Shown here piece after piece: positions 25,521-39,600 of a stretch of DNA of 64,000 bases (the stretch's first letter is position 1; each line of letters opens with the position of its first letter). The position numbers and the translations under genes were made by a program. The notes below the pieces were generated by a model. It was not told the DNA's origin. It saw only the letters and a program-made list of their open reading frames with translations, and did no database searches. This DNA comes from Sabellastarte sp. h YS-2021 (taxonomy: Eukaryota > Annelida > Polychaeta > Sabellida > Sabellidae), in NCBI GenBank assembly GCA_964017235.1, contig OZ024930.1, positions 150,908,221-150,972,220 of the forward strand, given 5' to 3'.

Positions 25521-26153
25521 CTATGGATTTGACCCCCCTCCCCTACTCGGAAATAATCCATCCTGGGGGGGGGGATTTAATGAGAGATCCCAGGAAATCC
25601 ACCACTCCCACTATAAACACAGTTTGCTGCATGTACATTCTGTCTGAAAGTAATACAGTAATTGGTGGTGGGGGTGTGGGTATGGGGGGATTTACTATAA
25701 CGACGATTCAATCCAAAGAAATTCTCCAGAGTTTTTTTTAAAATTTTAATCATTATTATTATTAATAAGATTATGTTCTTAATGAAATAACTTCAAGTTT
25801 GTCCTGCACCAAATAAGTTTTGTTTCTATAAAACTTACTGCAGTGAACACAAAAATTTGATCATATCGAGTCCAGCGTTTTTGCTCTCTCCCAGTGCATC
25901 TTGTTTTTTTTTTGTGTGATTGCCTTTAGAATGTGAAATTTTAGTGAAACTCTGTTTATAGCCTCATCGTCTGAGAAAAATATTCTTTTCAATAATTTTT
26001 AAATCAACCAAAATCCTCAATAGAATATAGTTAAATGTCTGTGGTCCAACTTCCTTTGATCCGAACACATGTTTTTATGAGATTATTTCTACTGCCACAA
26101 ATTTGTATTTTCTCTTATTGTTAAATCACACTAAAATGGCTTTATTTTTGGTT

Positions 26154-26320
26154 GGTTGCATCTAACCAATCCACCTATTAGATTAATGTGCCAGCATCTG
26201 TACATCTGTCCATCCACTGGCATCCAGACATTTTGGTTTCCGGACGGCGGACTCAAACTAGAAGAAGCTTCTCGCCGATTGATTTCAAACTTGACAGAGT
26301 GGTAGAACAAGATTCCTTTT
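26154..26320 (+). mobile_element. 5' fragment of family C element
   Basis: The hairpin ggttgcatctaacc and cctattagatta match the start of the 5.3-kb element, and ttcaaacttgacag follows. Only one unit is present. Confidence 0.6.
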
Positions 26321-26798
26321 TGTAAACAAAATAATTAACTTGAAATTTGTTGCCAGACCCTATTTCTTATACCAATTTTGCAACCTTACTTTTTGTGGTC
26401 TATCACTCCAATTTTCTTGTATTATATTTATGTTATCAGAACTTCCAACCAAGTCTCCTCCAATGAGTATGTTAAAATAAAGATGTACCCTTTGTCTGAT
26501 TTGGTCTGCATTCTGACTGTTATGTTTCAAATGGTTCAAAAGTACACCCTTTTCTCTCATATGATTGTTCTATGGATTTTAACACAGTTGTGACCTCATT
26601 CTGTAGATCATAATCACAAGTTTCCCACTGTGTTGAATCAAGTATGTGAAAATTAGTTCAGTGGCTAAATATCAGAAAATACAAGCATAAAATATACCTC
26701 ATTTTCAAACAGTATATTGAATGAGATATAATCTGGCCCATTCACTAGGCAAATGTCACTATGTAATATCAGTATGAAATGTGCTTCTTATTCTGTAG

Positions 26799-27623
26799 AT
26801 CAGACAATGGCAACAGTGTCGCCTCTAGATGAATTGAAGAAAGAAATTAAGGAAGTGCTAGAAGAAACCAATTCCATTCCACTGTGCACATTCTGGAACA
26901 GTTTTAGAAACAAGTTTGACTACTTACCAGATCCAAATAATTTTGGATATGCCAAGAGATCCTCTTTCTTTGACAGGTTTGATGATATTGTGACTTTAGT
27001 TGGCAAAGGAAATGAAAGAGCTGTGAAGCTCAGACAATCCAGTTCCAAAAAGGTCAAGGCCAAAGGAAAGCAGTTGGTTGGAGACTCCAAGGAACCAGAC
27101 ACATCCAAGTCTCAGCCAGGAGTAACCCAAAGGTCATTTGGGACAAGCTCAAAACCTGGACTAAAGACGCACCCACCAACTTCTGCAGTGATCCCATTTG
27201 AGGACAGCTCCAGTGAAGACTCCGAAGGTCTACCAGAGGAAGTGATGCCTGGATCCAGGCATCACCCATATTCCAAGTCTAGGAGGAGCTCAGAAAGGCG
27301 AGATGATATGAAGAATAGCTGGGGTAGTTCTGATGGTGCAGGCTCATCATCTGCTTCCATCACAAGGCCAGGGATGGAGCAGAAGCAGACAGCTTCAAGA
27401 AATGCTCCTCAGATTCAGAACCAACAAGTGTATGCAGCCTTTGGAGGGGCTGCTTATGCTTTCCCAACATTAAAGGAAAGTGCAAGCCTGCCACAAAGCT
27501 ATGGGAATCATGTACCACCCCATTCTCACAACAGCTACCAAAACCAGTCATATAGAAGTTACAATAGGGAGAGTACAAGGTACCGAGAGAATAAGCTGTC
27601 GCATCATCAGGCTTACCAGCAAG
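26799..27623 (+). CDS. LOTUS gene exon 1 (ATG at 26807)
   Basis: The acceptor ttctgtag precedes 26799 and the donor is aag|gtaagg after 27623, leaving one base of a split codon. The ATG at 26807 has a fair context (gacaATGG). An ATG in frame at 26753 lies before the acceptor, so it is used only if this is a first exon without splicing. The exon encodes the LOTUS domain (residues 8-72), a Lys-rich patch and a long low-complexity Ser/Gln/Tyr-rich linker. Confidence 0.8.
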
Positions 27624-30600
27624 GTAAGGCTGTGAAGCAAATACCAGATATTATAGTTATTAATTTGTCACAAGTACTACTCAAATCTTACAGCAATGAT
27701 TTGATCTGTTTGGGAGAAAGCCAGAACCATAAAAAAACAGCTTCATTTTTTTTTTTTTTTTTTTTTTTTTTGCAAAAGCTTTAGTTTTATCACTGTGTTG
27801 TTGGCATGCCTTTTTGTAAGCTGACACTTTAAGCTTTTGTGTTTTTAATTATACTTTGGATCTCCTTTTAATTGTATCCACCGGAAGCATCCGGTGGATA
27901 CTTTGGTTTAGCGTCCGCTACGCCGCCGCCACGTGTAGAGAGATTTTCGGCGTTAACGCTCTAAGAGGAAAACAACAGCAGCTAGGTTCACCAAATTTGC
28001 AGGATATCTTCATTGGGGGGTAAGCTTCTGTAGGAAGGAAAATAGCCTCATTCTGAAAAACAAGATGGCCGCCACGGGCATTTCTTTGAAAATAATCTAC
28101 ATTTTTCTACTGGCTGTTCCTCATAGGTAGAAGGTTGAATCTCTTCATAGGTGATATGTATGACACATATACATGTCCTCTATAACCTTGCACACATTTG
28201 AACTTGAAGCTCCTAATTCAAGGTCATCCACGGAGTGCCGAAGTTACCCACATAGAGGACTTTAAAAGTGCCTATATCTCACTTATTATTGGTCCTAGAG
28301 GTTTGCAATGTGAAGCCAACCTATAGGAAATCATGTGCTGCGAATCTTCTGATGTGGTCAGATTTGACCTTGGACCCCTCCTTCAAGGTCAAACGAGGAT
28401 AGCCAAACTTATAAGTGCTTATAACTCGCTTATTATCGATCCTAGAGGTTTGGGATGGTAAACCAACATATAGGAAATCATGGGCTGGGAATCTTCTGGC
28501 GTGGTCGGATTTGACCTTGGGCCCCTCCTTCAAGGTCAAACAAGGACAACCAAACTTAAAAGTGCGTATAACTCGCTTATTATTGGTCCTAGAGGTTTGG
28601 GATGGTAAACCAACGTATAGGAAATCATGGGCTGGGAATCTTGTGGTGAGGTCGGATTTGACCTTGGGCCCCTCCTTCAAGGTCAAACGATGATAGCCAA
28701 AGGTAAATGTGCCTATAACTCGCTTATTATTGGTCCTAGAGGTTTGGGACGGTAAACCAACATATAGAAAATCATGGGCTGGGAATCTTTTGGTGAGGTC
28801 GGATTTGACCTTGGACGCCTCATTCAAGGTCAAACGAGGACAGCCAAACTTAAAAGTGCTTATAACTCGCTTATTATTGGTCCTAGAGGTTTGGGATGGT
28901 AAACCAGCATACAGGAAATCATGGGCTGGGAATCTTCTGGTGTGGTCGGATTTGACCTTGGGCCCCTCCTTCAAGGTCAAACGAGGATAGCCAAAGGTAA
29001 AAGTGCCTATAACTCGCTTATTATTGGTCCTAGAGGTTTGGGATGGTAAACCAACATATAGGAAATCATGCACTGGGAATCTTCTGGTGTGGTTGGATTT
29101 GACCTTGGGCCCCCCTTCAAGGTCAAATGAAGACAGCCAAACTTAAAAGTGTTTATAACTCGCTTATTATTGGTCCTAGAGGTTTGGGATGGTAAACCGA
29201 CATATAGGAAATCATCTGCTGGGAATCTTCTGGTGTGGTCGGATTTGACCTTGGGCCCCACGGTCAAGGTCAAATGAGGACAGCCAAACTAAAAAGTGCT
29301 TATAACTCTCTTATTATTGGTCCTAGAGGTTTGGGATGGTAAACCAACATATAGGAAATCATGCACTGGGAATCTTCTGGTGTGGTTGGATTTGACCTTG
29401 GGCCCCCCTTCAAGGTCAAATGAAGACAGCCAAACTTAAAAGTGTTTATAACTCGCTTATTATTGGTCCTAGAGGTTTGGGATGGTAAACCGACATATAG
29501 GAAATCATCTGCTGGGAATCTTCTGGTGTGGTCGGATTTGACCTTGGGCCCCACGGTCAAGGTCAAATGAGGACAGCCAAACTAAAAAGTGCTTATAACT
29601 CTCTTATTATTGGTCCTAGAGGTTTGGGATGGTAAACCAACATATAGGAAATCATGCACTGGGAATCTTCTGGTGTGGTTGGATTTGACCTTGGGCTCCC
29701 CTTCAAGGTCAAATGAAGACAGCCAAACTTAAAAGTGTTTATAACTCGCTTATTATTGGTCCTAGAGGTTTGGGATGGTAAACCGACATATAGGAAATCA
29801 TCTGCTGGGAATCTTCTGGTGTGGTCGGATTTGACCTTGGGCCCCACGGTCAAGGTCAAATGAGGACAGCCAAACTAAAAAGTGCTTATAACTCTCTTAT
29901 TATTGGTCCTAGAGGTTTGGGATGGTAAACCAACATATAGGAAATCATGCACTGGGAATCTTCTGGTGTGGTTGGATTTGACCTTGGGCCCCCCTTCAAG
30001 GTCAAATGAGGATAGCCAAACTTAAAAGTGCTTATAACTCGCTTGTTATTGGTACTAGAGGTTTTGGTGCATTGTCTATACGGTGGATACAATTTGCATC
30101 GGATCTCCGATGCGCTAGGTCTAGTTGGCATTGATTTACTTGAAAGACAGCTTATCAGTCTGGAAAAGTTGTAGAAGAACTGAGTACTAGTGTGTAGTCT
30201 ATTGTGAACAAATAGCTGTCTCCAGTACAACTAAAATTCATGCCACAAGAAACTAACTGAGCAATGTTAACTTTTGAGAATAAACCAAATATTGAATGTT
30301 CTAATACTGTCATCGAATATGTGACTGTTGAGTTTGTTTTTTCATCCTTACAAGTGAGTAGTATTCAGGCCAGCAAAGAACAGTTAGATGATGTTGCAGA
30401 GGATGCCATTGAGCGACTGGTGGAGTCTAAAGAATACATCTCTGCAGAGAAGATTGAGAAACTGGTGCTGCAGCACTACAGTATAGCCTCTCTGCAGGAG
30501 ATCCAGGGTGTGAGGCGGCTAGAGGACATCCCCATTATTAATGCACATGTGCGCAAGCAGTGTAAAGCCAATGCCTACATCCAGGTAATCATTGGTGATA

Positions 30601-33600
30601 TCTTTATCATATAAGAACACATCCTTAGGTAATGTGATTACAGCTTCAAAAATTTTGATATTGTGAAAACTCAAAATTTTCTTATAATGAGAAAAATATA
30701 TCCATTGAGTTCATACACAAGTTAATCACACTAAACCTAATTTTGACAGAAAACTGTTTAGTGTTTACATATCTTGTGAGAAGGTTTACATTTCTTTAAT
30801 ACTGGGCAATACACTTTTCCCAGAAGTCATTTGAAAAACATTTTAAAGTCATAAACAATATATAGTGTACAAATAACATAAATTGAGAAGACAAAGTGAT
30901 ATGACAGCAGTGCAATCGCTCCTGTTGTGTCACTCTTTTTGTATTATGATGACTCCTTGCAGGCTTTTGCCAGGGTGCGGCCAGTGGCTACACTCCATGA
31001 ATTGGGTCAGAATTTGAAGGAATTTGTGCCAGATGAGCCGGTGGATAACTTCGAAGAGCTGAAGCTTGGTCCTCTGCAGAAACAGCCTCTGGTATACCAG
31101 TTCTTTAAGTTTCCACCGGATTGTGAGATTCCAGATATTGACACATTTGATGTGATTGAGATGCTAAGGGATTACCTGACAGAGAAAAACAAATGGACAA
31201 GCAGGGACCTCAACATGCAGGAGTTCATGATCTTCATCAAGGTACATAGCTCGATTGAGTGCTAATGTCTTTAAATGATGTATTAAATAATTTCAAAATA
31301 GCTTGTTAACATTAATTGTAAAATCAAACATTTTTATTTTAATGTAAAAAGTATAAACAGACATAATTTATCTGATTTTACTGTATATTTGACCTATTGT
31401 GAATCACCAGTAAGTGGAAAGGTTGACATCCAAAGCAATTCTCGTCCACCACAAGTTGTGTTATCAGACACAGCAGAGCATGATAAGAGGATTGTTTGTT
31501 CAGATATTAGAAGGTTCATAAAATAGAATATTGAGAATAGGTACACTAGTGTGAAACAATAGAAAAAAATAGCAAATTTGAAGAGAATTCAGTTGATCAC
31601 ATTAAATATTTAGAAATTATATCTTTAGATAATTGAGATATTTCTGGAATGAAAATCTGGAATTTTTCCTGACTTTAAATTACAATCTACATGAAAAGTA
31701 TATGGTATTTTGTGTTTTAGAAGTTTTGGAACTGTGGACAAGTGATAGTAAAAATAAGTGTGTTACCTTACCTAAGTTCTGTTGCTTTATGTGTAAATCT
31801 GCTCCGAAGTGAGAAAATTAGTACAGCTATACTTCTATTATCTGAAATTATTGCGACAAATTTTGTTCAAATAGTGGAAGGTTCATATAATAGAAGAGTT
31901 ACTTAAGTATCAAATAGTAGGAAGAAGTAAGTTTCTTAAAATCAAATATTTACATAATGGAAGTATGGATACCCACATTTCTGGTGTACATATAATTGGT
32001 TGCCATTGTGTGGTTCTTTACAAGGAAAAAAATGATCAACTGGTATGACCGTTTTTAATCAAAATCATACAAGTGGCAGTTGTATTATAACCAAAAAATA
32101 TGTAAAAAGGAATGGCCACCTCAACTAATGCTAATGAAGTAATCCTGAGTGGTATAAAGGATACAGGATCAAATTATTTTCATCTTAAAAGTGCCTGTAT
32201 CTCAATTATTACCATGCCATGACATCACAGGCTGGGATATGTCAGATGTGGTCAGATATGGGCCCTTCATTTAAGCTCAGTGGGGTGGCCAAACATGAAA
32301 GTTTCTGAATTTTGCTTATACTTGCTCCTAGTAACTTGCAATCTGACAACATTTTAATGGAAAACATGGGTACAAATCATTGGATATGGCCAGATTTACC
32401 TTGGGTGCCTTGTCGAAGGTTCAGCTGGGTTAACCAAACTTACAAGTGCACTTAGCTTGTTTATTATTGATCATAGAGGTTTATGATCTGAAACCAACCT
32501 ATAGAATATCATCAGCTTGGCATTTCTTGATGTGGTTAGATTTAACATTGGTCCTATTGTTAAAGGATCCTTATTGTTTTCCTACTGAATTATGATATGA
32601 AACTTACTCATGTGGTTTGACTGTAAGACTTTAGCATAGATGTCAAGTAGAAAATCATAGGCTGCTACCTTGGGTGATACCTTGCGTTTTCTGGTGGATA
32701 CGATGTGCATTCGTTCTCTTAATGTTCTTGGTTTTATTTTTATTTTTACAGGAAGCTAAAGGACTAGAAAACCCATATGAATCAGGTGTAAAGATCAAAA
32801 GTTTGCCCTTGGCAGTCCAGGTAATATCTTTACTTCCAGAACATATGTAATGTTTTGTAATCTTCCGCAAAAGGTCTTGTTGTTTATTTGTTTGTTTGTC
32901 TGTCAGCTGGATCATCGAATAATGCTGAGCAGATATTAACATGTAGAATGAACTCCTCTGTGCAAGAACTTATTCAAAAAAAGAAAAATCTTATACGAGT
33001 CTGGGAGTTCCCCTCTTTTTGAAGGTGATCCAATGTTGCTAGTGTAAGTGAGTACATTTTTTTTTTCCTCTTGTTTAAAGGTGAACAAAGAGTCCGAATA
33101 CCATTGTATACTTCACTCTTGTTTGAAGGTGATCAAATGAATCCAGCATGAAGTTGTACCTTTCTGCGTTTGCCTCTTGTTTGAAGGTGATCAAGCGCTC
33201 ACAGCGTGAGTGTGGAGCAGCTGTGAGAAACGTGATCACACAACAGCGAGAGTCACTACAGGATGACATTGTTGCCACCTTTAAACACTTTGCCAGCAAT
33301 GTCCTCACCAAGCAAGTGGGGTACTGTGTAGTGAAGAAGGAGTATCTTACCATGAATGCACCAGAGGTACTGTGAAGACATTCTTGTGTGAACTGTTGAT
33401 ATCCTCAAAGCTAATTTTCCTAACAAAATTTATCCAGTTTTCATTACTTACTTTGTAAGCGAATAAATGAGTGTAGTTTTTGAGAGTGAAAGTTGTATTA
33501 TCTGAACACTCAGCTGGGGTCATTGGGACTGGCCTTCAGTGTTTGTCCTATGTTGCCGACAGCTGGCTTCGACCTCAAAACTATACAGAAAATAGACAAA

Positions 33601-36600
33601 TATATGAAAAACAACAGAAAACCTTTTTTGAGTCCAAGCAATTTAAAGTACAGATTATTTTGAATAAATTTCTTCTGTTAAAAACACTGCACATGCAATT
33701 TTCATTTACAGTTACAAAACATAGGGTACTTAAAATCCTTTGATTCTTTAATCACAATCTCTGTGACAGTAGATCATAACCCACAAATCTGATCTCAGGT
33801 TACCTTATCCACCTAATATAAAGTTTGCTGTTGAATTGGCTGAGTTTGTTCTGCTGTAGGTGATCTTGGATGTGTGTCGACGTCTGCATGTATTTATGAC
33901 CAAAGTACAGGAGCACTTTCTTCCTTCTCGTGCAGAGAGGAAGATGGTTGATCAGTTGAGGGCACTACAAAGCCTCCTCATGGCAATTTCCAGGTAAAAG
34001 GTGGTGTGTACTTGTGTACACCTGTGTTCAGTGAAAAATACAGGTAACAAAGTGTGTTCTAGTATATATTGCCTTAAGTAACAATATATTGTTAAAATTG
34101 AGGGTTCATAGGCTGCAGTTAATTTGTGCTTCTGCTGATGTTGATGATTGGCATCAGTTGCAACAGTTCCTTTATTTTTTTTTCTTATTTTTTTAAAGTT
34201 TTTTTTTTTGCCTTTTAGACCAAACTTTTACTTATATTCCTAGCTCTTATTCCACAACATCGTTCAGGTCCCATGTACCACCACATACCCATTCAAAACT
34301 GCCTGATATGTCCAATCATGTACTTGATTCTGTTCAAATTATTATTATGGACTGGTGTCCCACTTTCTATGGCTGGCTGTTTAATGTACATTAATGTTCC
34401 TTTTTATTGCTTTTCACAGGTCATGTTATAGGTAGTTGAAATGATTGAGAAATGTTGTTTATACTAGTTGGTAAAGATTCTGGAATATGGACCTTCAAAT
34501 ATTGATGATGCCACAAAATGTGAGGTGAGAATGCGAGGGGAATGTGTGTATGTGAAAGGTAAAATTACTGAAATCTTCTTGTTTTCTCTTTCTAGCTTAC
34601 CACAAACCAATATAAGTGTGTTGTTGTTTTTTTACCTCCTAGCTCTAATAAGATGGTGGAGGCACTACTGAGACTGGCAATCTGCTGTAGTGAAGAGGAA
34701 ATACATCAGCAGCTGTGGGGCGTGGTAGAGAGAACACTATCACAGTGGAAAGCACGGGAACAGGAAGTCATTGTACTGGATGATGATGATGAAGGTGGAG
34801 GTCAAAGTCCGCAGAAATCCAGGCAGAGACCAAACCTTGGTAATTTTAGGTCATAGGTCAAAATATTCAGGCCAAATTTATAGAATCAAAGGTCATCGAT
34901 TATACAAACCCAAGCTGACTCTAGGCAATACTGAGTCAAAGGTCATAGAAACCCAGGTCAATTAGTAAATATTAGCATTGAAGGTTATGGAAACCCAGGC
35001 TGAGTGAAGTAATTATGGGTCAGAGGTTTTAGTACTGGGTACTTTGGTTGTAATTTTGCCAGGAATGTTGATGAATAGCAATAAATTTGATTCCAAATAA
35101 CAAGAAAAGGATGTATCGAGGTACTTCTAAACAGTTTTAGCAGTTTTAAATATGCAGTACAACTGCTTTTTGGAAAGCAGTAAGGATCATTCCCAGACAT
35201 GAGGGAAAGGACCTGTTCCTTGACAAGTGGTGTTCTAACAAAGATTTTGTAGATAAATCTTTAATATATCTATGAATTTAATCTTCATTTAGTCTTGTGG
35301 ATATTTGACGACTAGGTGGGTTGGTCTATTTGGAGGACCCTACATCACCAGACAAAGACTTCATATTTTTTTAAAATTTTTATCATAGAAAAAATTGGCA
35401 AAATAAGGATTATGCATATTTTCTGACTAGTTCTATTTCTTATATATTTACTGTAATATATTTATTCAACTTTTCACAGTGTTTGTACTACTTTCAGGTG
35501 ATGTTACAACTAAAATGTGCAAGTACTTAGAACGGTGCCTCACTCAGGGTCCTCTGACACTTGCTCTCCTTAGTAAGGTCGAGACCAAGCTCTGTGAAGA
35601 CTATGAATTCTCCGACTTTAGAGATTTGGGACACGGAAGTTTCCTCGACTTACTGACTCAGGGTGAACTCAAAAAGGTGTGAGGGTATGGTAACTGTTCA
35701 GAGTGCTTGTGATCCGACCTGAGTATTTGTAGTCATAAGGGCACTAATCAGTCAGAATAACCTTTGGATCCCTGCCAGATACGAGTATAAGCTATAGATA
35801 TGTTATTTTGGTTTCCAAATTCAAGTTATGAACTATTCAAGACACATGTAATCTGAATACGTATCCCTGGTTAATAACGGCTATTAGGACCTGTATTATT
35901 AATCTTTATGAGAAATTGGCATGTGGTGTGATGTAACAGACTGGGCTTCATAAACCAATGACTTCTGTACTTGTTCAGCTCATTTAATTACTTTGTGTGT
36001 ATTTTTACAATGATTGGTATATCTCTTTGTAAACATCAAATCTTAACAATAGCTGTTACTTATGTGAAGGCAATCATCCGTAAAAAAATTCTTTTAATTT
36101 ATGGCTATAGAGATATGCTGGAGGCAGTTTGTCACAAAATTCTTTATTTCACTATTTGATGTCTGTAAATAGGTCACTTAAATCAACAATATAAGTCTCT
36201 AAGAAGGTTAAATAAATAACATATTACCTTAATAGACTTGTAATAAATCTAATTGTGTTAAAAATATTGTACAAATATATAAGAAGAATCTTAACCTATT
36301 AATTTGTAAAGTTGTATTTTACAAGTCATGTGCTATTTAACAATTAAATTCATTTAAAACAGTTTGTTTGCAAGAATTGTACTTGATTTTGGACAAAATA
36401 TTAATTATAAGAATGCCCAATTTTGATGTAATAGGTATGGCCAACAAAGAATTTTTTTTTATTTTATTGATTTTGTTTGAGTCAAACAGGGCGAAGGTTA
36501 GAAAATTAAAGCAGAAATTTGGGAGAGTTGTCTCATGGTTGGCTTATTGAAAATCAATAGTAAAATGTCGGGAAAGTTGTAATATTGCCCATAAAGTAAA

Positions 36601-39600
36601 TGTTTTTTTTATGTTAGTCATTCTGTTTTGCATTATTCACCATCCAGATATTGCTGTGTTAGACTTGATGTAACCTGTGAAGTACTTAACTTATTGGGAT
36701 ACAAAAGAGATATATTTGTAGACTTCTATTTTCTCAGTATGTGGATGACTGTGAAGAAGATACTCTGAGAGGTATAGATACCTGTATCTTTGTATCTCCA
36801 AATAGCTTTTCCCTTTCATTGCCTACATAATTGGATATAGTATGTGAAAAGTGGTTTCCACATGGACTGGTACCGGGGATTGTGTGTTTTTCCTGTGTTT
36901 CAGTACCTGGATGAGCGTGGAGGGTGTACCCTAGGAGGGGTACAGAAAGGAGTTGGCACCTCAGATTCCTTATACCATGTGAGCCAGCATGACCTGATAG
37001 AGTTTGTAAAACAGTGTGACATTAAAGACACTTCCCAGGTAAGTTAGTGTCTTGCTTAACATCATCTCGTCATGATGGTTCAACTCCCGGAAAATATCCT
37101 TGAATTAATTCTTAGAATACAAGGAAGACAGTATGTAACAGATAATTCAACAAGAAAAATGCTACAAAGCAATATTTCATCTGGTGCAGTAAATGAATAA
37201 CACATGCACCACACATATCCAAAATCCAAAAATCAACTGAAGTAAAAACACACAGAGGTCTGATGGAAGTTTATTTGTAAGTAATATCTGTACTATGGTA
37301 TATAATTATGCACATAGTTAATGTAGCAATGTCCCTTTCTTAAGAAGTATAAGTGAAAGCATCTGTGGTTGAATTGTTATCAATTTTACAAATTGATTAA
37401 TTAACTCGGTTCTTAAGGCTTGTATTGAAGTCAGGTAAGGAATACTGAGGGTATATTTGCTAAAATGGGCATGTTTAACACAATTTCTCTCCAGGGGGTA
37501 TAGACCAAAGAGCATGTGACGTGCCAGATGTGGTCTGTACTATTAAAGCATGGCAGATTCCATTTCTAGAACAAGAATTTTAAATTGAATAAACTTATTT
37601 ACTGACTTGTAGATTCAGGTAATTTGAGTTGTATATATTATTTTACATGTGTGAGGTTTAAAATTCTAAAGTGTGCACAACCACAAATGAAAAGGAAAAT
37701 GCAGGCCACATATTTAGACATTGAGTGAAATTCCTAGTTCTAAAAATTAGTCATATTATGAAATGCCCACATGAATTAGTCATTTTGCAAAGTGTTTTAG
37801 GTATGAAATACCTAGGACTAAGCATCAGTAATTTTGTTTAATGTTTAAGTTAATCAGTCACATAGTGAAATGACCGGTTTGTCTGTGACATGTACAGTAG
37901 TACTACGGAGCCTGCTGTTTATGTAGTCGTGTGTCTTCTCTATGTTCAATCTTTTCTGGTTTTAGCTGTCCCGTCTGGAGTGGGCAGTATGCAATCACTA
38001 TGGGGTCAAAGATGTGAAGAGCCTTGGCCTGGGGACAGCCAAGCACTTGTATGAGGGACAGGGTAGAGGAGTGATGCATCGTGGGAAGGAACCCAGTGTG
38101 TTCTACCAGTCAGCCCTGTGTACTAAAGATAGGTAAGCGCCAACCAGTTTACTGAGTAATAGGATGTTTTTATTGCGTAAAATACCCTTACCTTATCCTC
38201 ACTAGTGCTTATGTGTTGATGGGAGCAATATGGACAACCAAACAAGAATATTTTTAAAATAAATTTTCTTGTTCGTACCATTATGTACACATGACTGCGC
38301 ATGCGCCTGCACCGGAAGAACCCCCGTTAAGCCTCACTTTTATTTTGTTTATGAGGGAGTAAACATCATTTGACACAATTTTCGTTTGCGAAGAATTTCA
38401 ACATGGCTATCAAGAAAGGAGATGTTTTAGGAAAGAATTAACACTTTCATAAGAATTGGAAGGTTTTTATTCTTACTATTGATGATTACCAGCCTTCTTG
38501 AACAGGAAGTCTGCATTTACAGTGGATTGACGGCTCTTACAGACCTTTAATATGGTTAGTTATGTAGGGTCCTGTTTGCCAGTAAACAAGAAGACTTTTC
38601 TCGACATTTAGAGACGAGAATTCAACTTCCTGGCCTTCCACTACATTCTTTTCATCTTCTGACCTTCTGCAGCTTATACTAGCATGTCTAGAAGCTATGC
38701 AGGGTTGATTGACTGTTTGATAACTGGACAGAAGAACCTCATACACAGGTCTTCTGCTTTAGTGTTTTACAACTACAGAGGGGAGACGACAGAGGCTGCA
38801 CTTCATCCAGACCTACCTCTTCAGAATTCAACCACAGATCTCTTCCTTGAGGCTGAAGAATGGCCAGAATAAGATCTCCATCTTATAAAAGGGTAGTACC
38901 TCTGCCTCCTCTAGTGAGGTGAATATGGCAGAGGCAAACCCTGTAGCAGAAGAATCCACCGTGAACAGAAGTTCTTCTCATCAGATACTAGGTGCTGAAG
39001 TTCATCTGAAAACTAATGCCAGTTGTACCTATGGTGAGGCAAATTCGGCACTTACTGCACTTGCTCAAGAAGAGCTTCCTGGAGCAGACCTTCTTCTCAA
39101 CCAGCTTTTTCATTCTAATATTACTGACCATGGTGGAAACAAATTAAATTTCACTGGTTATATACAACAACGGAGAAGATGACTATGTTAATGAAGGTTT
39201 CCTCCTACAAGAAACTACCATGCAGTGTTGATAGATTTTCAGAAGCTAGATCGTCTCTGAAAAGCCAGCATTCTTTGTTTCTCTCATTTAAGACAAAATC
39301 TCTTCCTTCATGGTGACAGAACTTCAACTGCAAACAAGTATCAATTCTGTCTTTGGTGAGGTAGATTCAACAGAAGCTGCTTGGGATTAAGAAGAACTAC
39401 CTAAAGTTAAAACTTCTTCTCATCCAGCAATATGATATGGCAATGGTTTGCTTTCTTCACCTTTCTACCTTATGCAAGCTCTGTGGTGGTGTTCTTACCT
39501 ACAGTGCAACCATACAGTTGAAGACACAGCAGATTCATATTGGTCATCATCTGGTCACAATTCTCGACAGGTAATCTTCAAACTTGGAAGACATAGTACA

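Larger units (their letters stand above)
22796..26798. other. No gene recognised; upstream of the LOTUS gene
   Basis: About 4 kb of AT-rich DNA. It should contain the promoter and any 5' untranslated exons of the downstream gene, but I cannot place them. A single-copy relative of the satellite motif, taactcaaaaac, is at 24804. Short features are listed separately. Confidence 0.4.

Noticed and set aside
28321-30230. Long repetitive open frames on both strands (up to 250 codons)
   Set aside because: They follow the 147-bp unit, which is a multiple of three and lacks stops in some frames. The peptide repeats with the DNA unit, occurs on both strands and has no start context or domain.
36738-36771. 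Possible exon YVDDCEEDTLR after ttttctcag
   Set aside because: Its start resembles exon 9 (YLDER), but the only donor leaves phase 1, which breaks the reading frame into exon 9. It is more likely a chance or decayed duplicate.
38684-39182. Short plus-strand ORFs in DIRS 1 as a gag gene
   Set aside because: Their position fits gag, but I could not align the peptides to the gags of DIRS 2 or 3, so no gag is called.
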